A stretch of 64,000 nt of DNA, taken from NCBI RefSeq assembly GCF_016735595.1, contig NZ_JAERRB010000004.1, positions 124,001 to 188,000 of the forward strand. Direction: 5' to 3'. The stretch is from Chryseolinea lacunae (lineage in GTDB: Bacteria; Bacteroidota; Bacteroidia; Cytophagales; Cyclobacteriaceae). Both the position numbers and the translations under genes were made by a program. This document shows positions 41,724 through 49,447 of this stretch, in pieces (position 1 is the stretch's first letter; each line of letters opens with the position of its first letter). Below the pieces are notes generated by a model, which was not told the DNA's origin, ran no database searches, and saw nothing but the letters and a program-made list of their open reading frames with translations.

Positions 41724-43127
41724 GTGGCTTTAATCAAATCTATTTCAGGAATACGCGGAACGATTGGTGGCAAAACCGGAGAAAACCTCACCCCTGTGGA
41801 TGTTGTGAAATTCACGGCGGCCTTTGGGACCTTGATGAAGAAAAAAACCGGCACGACAACCATCGTGATCGGGCGCGATGCACGGCCTTCGGGCGAGATG
41901 GTGAGCGCGCTGGTGGTGTCGACCTTGCAAGGCATGGGCATTGATGTAATTGACCTCGGTCTCTCGACTACGCCCACCGTAGAAATTGCTGTGCCTCTGG
42001 AGAAAGCCGCGGGCGGCATCATTCTCACGGCAAGCCACAACCCCGTGCAATGGAATGCCTTGAAATTGCTGAACGACAAAGGCGAATTTATTTCGGGCAA
42101 AGACGGCGAAGCGATGCTCAAGATTGCAGAAGACGAAGCGTTTGAATTTGCACCCGTAGCCAAGCTCGGCAAGTACACCAAGAACGATACTTATATACAA
42201 AAACACATCGACCTGATTCTGGCGTTGCCGCTGGTGGATGTGGAGGCCATCAGGAACCGCGGCTTTAGCGTGGTGGTGGATGCCGTGAACTCGTCGGGAG
42301 GCATTTCTGTGCCCCCGTTGCTGAAAGCGCTGGGTGTGTCGGTGAAAGAAATATATTGTGAACCAACAGGTCATTTCCCCCACAACCCTGAACCCTTGCC
42401 TGAACACCTGACAGACATCTGTCGCGAAATTAAAAAAGGAAAGTATGACCTGGGCATTGTGGTGGATCCTGATGTGGATCGCCTCGCGTTGATCTCGGAA
42501 GACGGAACTCCTTTTGGTGAAGAATATACACTGGTGGCCGTGGCCGACTATGTGCTGAAGGCCAGCAAGAAAAAGAAACTGAACACGGTGTCGAACCTGT
42601 CGTCTACCGGCGCGCTGCGCGACATCACGGAGAAAGCGGGTGGACAATATTCTGCCGCTGCCGTGGGCGAAGTGAACGTGGTGACGATGATGAAAGAAAC
42701 CGGCGCCATCATTGGCGGTGAAGGCAACGGCGGGGTGATTTTTCCCGAGCTGCACTATGGCCGCGACGCACTGGTGGGCATTGCCTTGTTGCTGACCCAC
42801 CTGGCAAAATCGGAAACCAGCCTGCAACGTCTACGGTCTACGTATCCAAACTATGTGATCTCTAAAAACAAGATCGAGCTCACCGCCAACATAAACGTTG
42901 ACAAGGTGCTGGGGGAGATGACGAAAAAATACAAGAAGCAACCCATCAACACCATTGACGGCGTGAAGATTGAATTTGACAAAGAGTGGGTGCACTTGCG
43001 CAAATCGAACACCGAGCCGATCATTCGCATCTATGCCGAGTCTGACATGGAAGTAAAGGCCGACAACCTGGCCAAGAAGATGATTGCCGATATCAAAGAA
43101 ATTATTGCCGAGAAATCGGTAGCCTGA
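41724..43127 (+). CDS. glmM: phosphoglucosamine mutase (phosphohexomutase family)
   Basis: A 467-residue alpha-D-phosphohexomutase. From the GTG at 41724 it begins MALIKSISGIRGTIGG, the usual N-terminus; longer frames would run through the TAATTTTG promoter. The phosphoserine is S104 in LTASHNP, the Mg2+ loop DPDVD is at 248-252, the sugar loop is GGEGNGGVIFPELHYGRD, and the phosphate-binding loop is RKSNTEPIIRIY near the C-terminus. It converts glucosamine-6-P to glucosamine-1-P for UDP-GlcNAc, needed for peptidoglycan and the glycans encoded here. A phosphomannomutase/phosphoglucomutase role cannot be excluded. The cysteine desulfurase gene follows after 31 bases. Confidence 0.88.
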   Translation: MALIKSISGIRGTIGGKTGENLTPVDVVKFTAAFGTLMKKKTGTTTIVIGRDARPSGEMVSALVVSTLQGMGIDVIDLGLSTTPTVEIAVPLEKAAGGIILTASHNPVQWNALKLLNDKGEFISGKDGEAMLKIAEDEAFEFAPVAKLGKYTKNDTYIQKHIDLILALPLVDVEAIRNRGFSVVVDAVNSSGGISVPPLLKALGVSVKEIYCEPTGHFPHNPEPLPEHLTDICREIKKGKYDLGIVVDPDVDRLALISEDGTPFGEEYTLVAVADYVLKASKKKKLNTVSNLSSTGALRDITEKAGGQYSAAAVGEVNVVTMMKETGAIIGGEGNGGVIFPELHYGRDALVGIALLLTHLAKSETSLQRLRSTYPNYVISKNKIELTANINVDKVLGEMTKKYKKQPINTIDGVKIEFDKEWVHLRKSNTEPIIRIYAESDMEVKADNLAKKMIADIKEIIAEKSVA

Positions 43128-43158
43128 CAGTTGACTCATTAACCGAAGAATAATAGAC

Positions 43159-44298
43159 ATGCAAGTTTATCTGGACAACGCGGCCACCACGCCCCTGGAT
43201 CCTGAAGTGTTTGAAGCCATGAAGCCGTTCATGCTGGAAGACTACGGCAACCCGTCGTCGACACACGCGCACGGGCGCAAGGTTAGGGCGGCCATTGAAT
43301 CGGCCCGCAAGAAAATAGCGGAGTTGCTGCATTGCACACCCGGCGAAATCATTTTCACCTCGGGCGGAACAGAAGCCGACAACACCATCATTAACAGCAG
43401 CCTGCTGACCTACGGGATCAAGCACGTGATTTCGTCGCCGCTGGAACACCATGCCGTGGAGCAAACGCTTCACAACCTGGAGAAGCGCGGCGCCATTGCA
43501 CTGTCGATGGTGAACCTCGACGCGAAGGGCCATGTGGACCTGGCGCACCTGGAAGCGTTGCTCGAAAAAAATCCGAACAGCCTGGTGTCGCTCATGCATG
43601 CCAACAACGAGATTGGCAACCTGATGGACATGCAACGCGTGGGCGAGCTGTGTGAAAAATATCACGCCTACTTTCACTCAGACACGGTGCAGACGGTGGG
43701 GCACTATGCACACCACCTGGGAAACATTAAAGTGCACGGCATGGCCGCGGCGGCGCATAAGTTTCACGGTCCGAAAGGCGTGGGCTTCATGTTTATCCGC
43801 AAAGACAAAAAGTTGCAGCCCTTTGTGTATGGTGGCGGCCAGGAGCGCAGCATGCGCGGTGGAACCGAAAACGTGTATGGCATTATCGGCCTGGCCAAAG
43901 CGCTGGAGATTGCCTATCGCGACATGGACGAACACATGCACCACATCAAAGTGTTGAAGGCCCGCATGATTGAGCGTTTGAAAGAGAACATTCCGGGCGT
44001 TGACTTTCACGGCGACTCGGCCGACCTCGACAAAAGCTTGTATACCGTGCTGAACGTTTGCCTTCCTGAATCGGACGAGAACGGCATGGTGTTGTTTAAC
44101 CTTGACCTGCAAGGCATATCGGTGTCGGGCGGCAGCGCATGTTCGAGTGGGGCCGTGACGGGCTCGCACGTGTTGGGCGCGCTCTATCCCGGGTCGAAAC
44201 GTGGAGCGGTACGCTTCTCGTTCAGCAAGTATAATACGGTTGAAGAAATTGACTATGCCGTGGAGAAACTCGCGGCACTCTATAAAGTAGAAGCTTGA
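43159..44298 (+). CDS. cysteine desulfurase (NifS/IscS family)
   Basis: A 379-residue PLP enzyme that takes sulfur from cysteine for Fe-S clusters and thio-cofactors. It begins VYLDNAATTPLDPEV. The PLP lysine is K201 in AAHKFHGPKG, the sulfur-accepting cysteine is C328 in SGGSACSSG, and ERSMRGGTENV is the conserved loop. The long SACSSG loop places it in group I (IscS/NifS) rather than SufS. No iscU, iscR or suf genes are adjacent. It is probably co-transcribed with glmM. A large hairpin follows its stop codon. Confidence 0.93.
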   Translation: MQVYLDNAATTPLDPEVFEAMKPFMLEDYGNPSSTHAHGRKVRAAIESARKKIAELLHCTPGEIIFTSGGTEADNTIINSSLLTYGIKHVISSPLEHHAVEQTLHNLEKRGAIALSMVNLDAKGHVDLAHLEALLEKNPNSLVSLMHANNEIGNLMDMQRVGELCEKYHAYFHSDTVQTVGHYAHHLGNIKVHGMAAAAHKFHGPKGVGFMFIRKDKKLQPFVYGGGQERSMRGGTENVYGIIGLAKALEIAYRDMDEHMHHIKVLKARMIERLKENIPGVDFHGDSADLDKSLYTVLNVCLPESDENGMVLFNLDLQGISVSGGSACSSGAVTGSHVLGALYPGSKRGAVRFSFSKYNTVEEIDYAVEKLAALYKVEA

Positions 44299-44304
44299 TC
44301 ATGG

Positions 44305-44341
44305 GTCTACGCAACGCATTCGAATAAATGCTTGCGTAGAC
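44305..44341. repeat. large inverted repeat after cysteine desulfurase gene
   Basis: Arms GTCTACGCAA and TTGCGTAGAC are exact complements. Inside them GCATT pairs with AATGC with one bulged C on the left, leaving the loop CGAATA, for a 15-pair stem. It begins seven bases after the stop codon. There is no T run on either strand, so it is not a standard terminator. Confidence 0.7.
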
Positions 44342-44501
44342 AATGAATCGCCCCGTTGTTTTTAGTTGTGAAGTTGGCATCTTTGAGTAACACGTTTTTT
44401 GCGAGTTGCTTGACATGATGAACCTTATGAGCAGTGCATCATTCTCCCTCCCCGCAATCAAAGTCAAACCTTTATTGGTAATCTGACGTACAGGAGAAAC
44501 T

Positions 44502-44933
44502 ATGCATTATAAAGACACCTCCGAAATCACATCGATTGTAGATCGCTTCCGCGACTTGTCGTTGCCTGCGTCTGAATGGACGCACGAGGCGCACCTTACT
44601 GTGGCCCTGTGGTTTCTGCGCTATCACACGCTGGAAGAGGCTACCTGCTTTTTGCGCAGCGGCATCATCGCCTACAACAAAGCGTCGGGTGGTGAAAACA
44701 CACCGGTGCGCGGTTATCACGAAACCATGACGTTGTTCTGGATCAAGGCCATTCATGGTTATGTGCAGCGCCAATCTCAAACGGATGTGCTGGTGCTTAT
44801 CAATGGATTTCTGAAGAGTCCGTATGCCGCCAAAGATCATCCTTTCACCTTCTACACACGCGACCTCATTTTGTCGACACGTGCCCGGGCATTCTGGGTT
44901 GAGCCCGACCTGCGTGCCCTCGAAGAACAGTGA
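44502..44933 (+). CDS. conserved-looking protein with WTHEAH motif, function unknown
   Basis: A 143-residue soluble, mostly helical protein. I recall similar proteins in other bacteria but know no function. Notable residues are WTHEAHLTVALWFL (about 35-48), a YNKASGGENTPVRGYHETMT stretch (68-87) and a basic/aromatic C-terminus. The two histidines of HEAH plus the YHET histidine could form a metal site, but this is speculation. The ATG is preceded by CAGGAGAAACT, one of the few good Shine-Dalgarno sequences here. The neighbours (cysteine desulfurase and a surface lipoprotein) give no functional hint. Confidence 0.7.
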   Translation: MHYKDTSEITSIVDRFRDLSLPASEWTHEAHLTVALWFLRYHTLEEATCFLRSGIIAYNKASGGENTPVRGYHETMTLFWIKAIHGYVQRQSQTDVLVLINGFLKSPYAAKDHPFTFYTRDLILSTRARAFWVEPDLRALEEQ

Positions 44934-45079
44934 ACGCCCCGCGAAACGCCCTTAACTTGATCTACAGCTTCCCGGGCGTTGTCCTATGAATCGCCGCGCT
45001 GGTCTACTTTCGCGCACCGGCGCTTACACAGAAGCATGCCACTAGCGTTCTTAGCGCAGGAATTCAAAACTATTGCGCT

Positions 45080-45949
45080 ATGAGAAATGGAAATGTGATG
45101 ATGTTGGCAAGCTTGCTGATGGCTGCGCTCGTGCTGGTGTCGTGCGATGAAAATGATGCAACAAAACCCGCGGGCTTCGACGCGTCGTCGTCGACGGGCG
45201 ATGAAAGTGGAGGCACGCAAACGGCCACCCTAAGTTTAGGAAAAGCGGCGGCAAGCGATGTGGTGCTCACGTTTAATGTAAAGGGAACGGCCGCGCTCGG
45301 TGGCGACTATACATTGCTCACCCCTTCGCCCATCACCATCAAAGCCGGGGCTTCTACTGCCAGCATCGAATTCAAACTGATAGACGATTCGATCATTGAA
45401 TCGGCCGACAAGAAGATCACCTTTTCGATCGCCACCATCACCGGCTATACCGTTGACGCGTCGGCCGATCGAAACAGCTATACCTACACCATCACCGACA
45501 ACGACGAAATTCCCGCATCGGGCATGCAGGTTGATCTGACCTGGGATCTTGGCGAAGGCGTTGACATTGACACGGCCGATCTTGATTTGTATCTCGTCTA
45601 TAACGTGGTGGTGAACGGCAACGAAGTGACGTCGATGGATGTGAATGAAGACACCTACAGTGCAAACGAATCGGGCTTCGAAAGTTTTGTGATCGACCCG
45701 GGACTTAAAGACACGGAATATTATGTAGTGGCCGTATACAGAAGCGGCGATGTTGCCGTGCCGTTCACGCTGGGCTTCAGTCACAACACCACAGGCTCCA
45801 ACAACAGCGCGGGCTCCTTCACGGCCAGCGAAGTGGGAACAGCCTTGTTCTATGGACCCATTCAGAAATCGGGTGACACCTTCAGTCGCACGAAAGCGCC
45901 AACCTATACAAAATATAAACTGTCGTCGAACGTGCTGAGCGCGTTGTGA
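45080..45949 (+). CDS. predicted surface lipoprotein with Calx-beta-like domain
   Basis: A 289-residue lipoprotein. The signal peptide ends LVLVSC (Cys about residue 23), followed at once by acidic residues DENDA, resembling the Bacteroidota surface lipoprotein export signal. Residues about 48-145 read like one Calx-beta domain: TLSLGKAAASDVVLTFNVKG, GGDYTLLTP, SIEFKLIDDSIIESADKKIT, YTITDNDE. A second beta-rich domain (about 150-285) begins MQVDLTWDLGEGVDIDTADLDLYL, rich in Asp, possibly calcium-binding. No enzyme motif. A role in adhesion or surface architecture is inferred. Monocistronic; upstream 146 bases show only weak inverted repeats. Confidence 0.75.
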   Translation: MRNGNVMMLASLLMAALVLVSCDENDATKPAGFDASSSTGDESGGTQTATLSLGKAAASDVVLTFNVKGTAALGGDYTLLTPSPITIKAGASTASIEFKLIDDSIIESADKKITFSIATITGYTVDASADRNSYTYTITDNDEIPASGMQVDLTWDLGEGVDIDTADLDLYLVYNVVVNGNEVTSMDVNEDTYSANESGFESFVIDPGLKDTEYYVVAVYRSGDVAVPFTLGFSHNTTGSNNSAGSFTASEVGTALFYGPIQKSGDTFSRTKAPTYTKYKLSSNVLSAL

Positions 45950-46021
45950 CGACACACGACACGGAGTGAGCCGGCGTTGGTTGTTGAACAGGAGAGTTTT
46001 GTTTGAGGGGAAAACCAATCG

Positions 46022-47809
46022 CTAGTCTTTCGGAATGATGCCCATCTTCCTCATGAGGAAGGTGGCATTCATTTTTTGGGCCAGTCCGGGTTTCAGTTTG
46101 TAGTCGAACGAAAGCTGATCGTTTTCGATGGTGGCTTCGAAGCAGAAGTTTTTCACCTGTCGTGGATATTCCGTTTCCAGATCGCCCAACGCGAGGTCGT
46201 GTGTGGCGATGATGGCAAGACACGGATGCGGCACAAATTGTTTCACCAGCGCAATGGAGCCGGCTTGCTTGTCGGTCGAGTTAGTGCCTTTCAGAATTTC
46301 GTCCAGGAGAATAAAGAGCGGTCGGTCGCTTCGCAGCTCGTCCATGATGGTTTTGAGGCGATTCAACTCCGCATAGAAATAGGACTGATGATCTTTCAGC
46401 GAGTCGGCTGTGCGCATGCCCGAGCGAAGGGTGATGATGGGACAGCGAAACGAACGGGCACACACAGGCGCACCGCTAAGTGCCAGCACAAGGTTGACAC
46501 CGATGGTGCGAAGAAACGTGCTCTTGCCCGCCATGTTGGCGCCGGTAACAATAAGTATGGAAGGTTCTGTGCCGAGGGTGATGTCGTTGGGCACACATTC
46601 GTTTTCGAGAATCAACGGGTGGCCCATGCCCACAGCGACAATGGAAAGCGGTTTGTCGATGATAGGATACGCGAAGCCCGGATGGTTGAAGGCAAACGTG
46701 CCCACGCTGCACAGCACTTCTGTTTCGCTGATGGCATCGAGCCAGACCTTGAGGTGGGCGGCGTGCACGTGTTTCCATTTTTCGAGACGGTAAACACACT
46801 GCAGGTCATACATGAGCAAGCTGTTCATCACCAGTGTGGTCATGGCATTGGAGCGCGCATTCAATGAACTTACCAACGACGCCAACGCTTTCACATTCAC
46901 ACCGGCATCGGCAGCCTGTGCGGAAAGTTTTTTCAGCACCGGCGTTTGAAATGTTTCCTGTTGAAGATAATGCAGCAGGTGCGCGTATTTTTCGAGAATG
47001 TTTTTCTTCCTGCTGATGTATTCATGAAACGCGTTGACGCGCTTCACATACGTTCCGAGAAAAGCCCACTGCGTGAGGGCCAGCAACACCGCCACAGATT
47101 TTAGCGATGTTATAAAGAATGCTCCGGCAATGGCCGCGAGCGTGAGCGCGGGCAAGGCAATGAGCAGTAGGCGGAAGTAAGATTTGTCGAAGAGGATAGA
47201 CGGTTGTTGCAACCACTCGAGCAACTCCTGGCGGTCGAGGGGCTGTTCGTCAATCTCTTTTCCGGCGGCTTGAAAATGCTGGCGGAAGTTGATGTTCGCA
47301 GCCAGCTCTTTCGTGGCTTCCTGATGTTCGGTAATGGCTTCGGCCGACGGCAACGGCGACGTTAGGCGCTGGGCCATCGTGTTTTTTCCATCCAGTGTGT
47401 TGCTGCGGTTGATAGCCTGAAACAAAGAGCCGTCACCAAAAATGTCGAGGTCGTGCGAATAGGCGTGACTGCCATCCACAAACTTTAATCCCGCATCAAA
47501 CCCGGCAATGTCGCCCTTCAATGCACGGACTTCAAGTTGGTTGATGGTTACTAAATTTTCGAGGTGTACTTTTTCTGCAAAGAGTTTGGCGTGGCGTTGC
47601 ACCAGAATCACAAAGGCAACAAGCAACAACGCCGCGGCATAGATGAACGGTGTGGTTGAGAACGTGAGATAAACCGCGCCCAGAAACAACACCGCCACAA
47701 CAAGCCGGAGGTTCGAGATAATGTTTATGGTTTTCTTTTTCTGCGTCAGCGACGCACTGAATTCAACAATTCGGTTTTGATAGATGGCAGAACATTCGTC
47801 CAGGGTCAT
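46022..47809 (-). CDS. membrane-anchored MutS-like ATPase
   Basis: A 595-residue protein. The C-terminal third is a MutS ATPase domain: Walker A GANMAGKST at 423-431, a MRTADSLKDHQSYFYAEL segment (465-482), Walker B LFILLDE at 498-504 with the family loop LKGTNSTDKQAG, and the switch histidine in IATHD. Residues about 125-400 resemble the MutS core/clamp (NRSNTLDGKNTMAQRL, NAMTTLVMNSLL). The mismatch-recognition and connector domains are absent; instead hydrophobic hairpins lie at 35-70 and 213-255. It is unlikely to be the mismatch-repair MutS. It is last in an apparent cupin-fRMsr-MutS-like operon. Function unknown. Confidence 0.8.
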   Translation of the reverse strand: MTLDECSAIYQNRIVEFSASLTQKKKTINIISNLRLVVAVLFLGAVYLTFSTTPFIYAAALLLVAFVILVQRHAKLFAEKVHLENLVTINQLEVRALKGDIAGFDAGLKFVDGSHAYSHDLDIFGDGSLFQAINRSNTLDGKNTMAQRLTSPLPSAEAITEHQEATKELAANINFRQHFQAAGKEIDEQPLDRQELLEWLQQPSILFDKSYFRLLLIALPALTLAAIAGAFFITSLKSVAVLLALTQWAFLGTYVKRVNAFHEYISRKKNILEKYAHLLHYLQQETFQTPVLKKLSAQAADAGVNVKALASLVSSLNARSNAMTTLVMNSLLMYDLQCVYRLEKWKHVHAAHLKVWLDAISETEVLCSVGTFAFNHPGFAYPIIDKPLSIVAVGMGHPLILENECVPNDITLGTEPSILIVTGANMAGKSTFLRTIGVNLVLALSGAPVCARSFRCPIITLRSGMRTADSLKDHQSYFYAELNRLKTIMDELRSDRPLFILLDEILKGTNSTDKQAGSIALVKQFVPHPCLAIIATHDLALGDLETEYPRQVKNFCFEATIENDQLSFDYKLKPGLAQKMNATFLMRKMGIIPKD

Positions 47810-47853
47810 GTAGAGAGGCTAGCGTAGGTGGCAGAAAAAAGAAGCAATAAAAC

Positions 47854-48336
47854 TTAAAGCAGTGTTTCGATGAGGCGCATCACTTTTTCAAGCTCGCGTT
47901 GATCGGTTTCGTCGAAGTCGTTCAGCACGTCGCTGTCCACATCCAGCACCAGCGCCACGTTGCCGCCTTTGAATGCGGGCAACACAATTTCTGATTTGGA
48001 TGCCGAGCTGCACGCAATGTGGCCGGGGAATGCTTCCACGTCGGGAACAAGAATGGTTTTCTGTTCCTTCCACGACGTGCCACACACGCCCTTGCCAAAG
48101 TTGATGCGTGTGCAGGCGATGGGTCCCTGAAAAGGGCCGAGCACCAGTTGATCGTTTTTCACGATATAAAATCCAACCCAAAAGAAATTGAGGGTTTGTT
48201 TCAGCGCAGCGGCAATGTTGGAAAGGTTTGCTACAAGATCGGGCTCGCCAGTCACCAGCGATTCAAGTTGGGGAATCAGTGTGGCGTAGCGTTCGGCTTT
48301 GCTGGAGGTGGATGCGATAATCAGTTCTTCGGCCAT
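47854..48336 (-). CDS. msrC: free methionine-(R)-sulfoxide reductase (GAF domain)
   Basis: A 160-residue single GAF-domain protein of the fRMsr/YebR type. Family features are LNFFWVGFYIV (49-59), LVLGPFQGPIACTRI with C75, the GKGVCGTSW motif with C85, and GHIACSSASKSEIVLP with C109; these three cysteines correspond to the redox set of E. coli fRMsr. It reduces free Met-(R)-sulfoxide in the cytoplasm, a repair step after oxidation. It lies between a cupin gene (14 bases upstream) and the MutS-like gene (44 bases downstream), all on the minus strand, suggesting a stress-related transcription unit. Confidence 0.9.
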   Translation of the reverse strand: MAEELIIASTSSKAERYATLIPQLESLVTGEPDLVANLSNIAAALKQTLNFFWVGFYIVKNDQLVLGPFQGPIACTRINFGKGVCGTSWKEQKTILVPDVEAFPGHIACSSASKSEIVLPAFKGGNVALVLDVDSDVLNDFDETDQRELEKVMRLIETLL

Positions 48337-48350
48337 GCTTGTAAAGACAT

Positions 48351-48710
48351 TTATATTTTATCCAATACTTTTTTTGTGCGTTCGTTTTCCACGTTGCCGG
48401 TGTTGAGGGTGGTGGCGGGTTCGAACAGAATCACTTCTGCCTCGTCGTCGGCCACCGGCTTGTGTTCTACGCCGCGGGGTACAATGATAAACTCCCCGGG
48501 GTTCACTTCCACGGTTTTGTCGCGGAATTCCATCTTTAATTTCCCCTTCACTACCAGAAACAATTCGTCTTCATGGTCGTGGTGGTGCCACACAAATTCA
48601 CCTTTCACGCGCACGGCTTTCACATGTTGGCCGTTCAGTTCGCCCACGATCCGCGGGTGCCACGGGTCGGAAAAGGTTCCGAATTTTTCTGCGATGTTAA
48701 CTTTTTCCAT
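48351..48710 (-). CDS. small cupin-domain protein
   Basis: A 119-residue single-domain cupin from the ATG at 48710 (an upstream frame adds ten residues without support). Motif 1 is WHHHDHEDELFLVVKGKL with H42-H44, H46 and acidic E47/E49; motif 2 is PGEFIIVPRGVEHKP with H83. The histidine set suggests a bound metal. Such small cupins can be isomerases, dioxygenases or sensors; nothing here narrows the choice. It is first in a three-gene unit with fRMsr and the MutS-like gene and is divergent from the amidotransferase-like gene across 41 AT-rich bases. Confidence 0.82.
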   Translation of the reverse strand: MEKVNIAEKFGTFSDPWHPRIVGELNGQHVKAVRVKGEFVWHHHDHEDELFLVVKGKLKMEFRDKTVEVNPGEFIIVPRGVEHKPVADDEAEVILFEPATTLNTGNVENERTKKVLDKI

Positions 48711-48751
48711 GTATATTATAGGGATTGATATTTTTCTCAAAATTATAGTTT

Positions 48752-49447
48752 ATGAAACGCATTCGCGTGGGCTTGGTTGGCGACTTTAACGAAAAGATAC
48801 ACACGCACCTGGCCCTCAATGAGGCAATAGACCATTGCCGCCCCTTTCTCGACTTCATGCTTGATGCACACTGGGTGAACACCGCCACGCTTGACGAAAC
48901 CATTTTCGAAGAAAATAAATTTCATGGACTTATCATCGCGCCCGGCTCACCCTATGCCAACGATGCCGGTGTTTACGAAACCATCCGCCACGCGCGCGAA
49001 AACAATTTCCCGCTGTTGGGATTCTGTGGCGGCTTTCAATACATGGTCATTGAATATGCACGCAACGTACTGAAAATAAAAGATGCCGATCATGGCGAAA
49101 CGCATCCCGAAAGCAGCAAGCTTGTGGTGTCAAAAATGAGTTGCTCGCTCAAAGGGCAACAGGAACAAGTGCTCATTCGCGATCGCGACTCGTGGCTCTA
49201 TCACGTGCTGAAAGCCGACACCTTCACGGGCCACTTCTATTGCAGCTATGGTGTGAACCCCGCCTTCCAGAACAAACTGAACAAACCGCCCTTCACGTTC
49301 ACAGCGTTTTCGCCCGATGGCGAAGCCCGGGCCGTGGAGTTGAAAGGCCATCGCTTTTTTAACGGCACCCTGTTCCAGCCTTCCCTGGCGTCGGCACCCG
49401 GCCATCCTAATCCTTTATTGGTTGATTTTTTTTGGCGCTGTCGCTAG
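48752..49447 (+). CDS. CTP-synthase C-terminus-related amidotransferase-like protein
   Basis: A 231-residue protein with a class I glutamine amidotransferase fold. It opens RIRVGLVGDFNEKIHTH, as in the group named CTP synthase C-terminal region-related (seleno)protein. The nucleophile elbow is GFCGGFQ with C92, and an oxyanion-type GSP follows at 65-67. The region that should carry the catalytic His-x-Glu (FHPE in amidotransferases) reads LFQPS at 207-211, so two triad residues are absent. Some relatives have selenocysteine at the Cys92 position, suggesting redox or thiol chemistry rather than glutamine hydrolysis. Its 3' end overlaps ribD, on the other strand, by 33 bases. Confidence 0.75.
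   Translation: MKRIRVGLVGDFNEKIHTHLALNEAIDHCRPFLDFMLDAHWVNTATLDETIFEENKFHGLIIAPGSPYANDAGVYETIRHARENNFPLLGFCGGFQYMVIEYARNVLKIKDADHGETHPESSKLVVSKMSCSLKGQQEQVLIRDRDSWLYHVLKADTFTGHFYCSYGVNPAFQNKLNKPPFTFTAFSPDGEARAVELKGHRFFNGTLFQPSLASAPGHPNPLLVDFFWRCR

Noticed and set aside
44222-44467. Minus-strand 81-codon frame downstream of the cysteine desulfurase gene
   Set aside because: Overlaps the desulfurase C-terminus and the hairpin; no support.
44934-45079. AACGCCC / GGGCGTT repeat as a terminator after the WTHEAH gene
   Set aside because: Only seven pairs with a 21-base loop and no T run.
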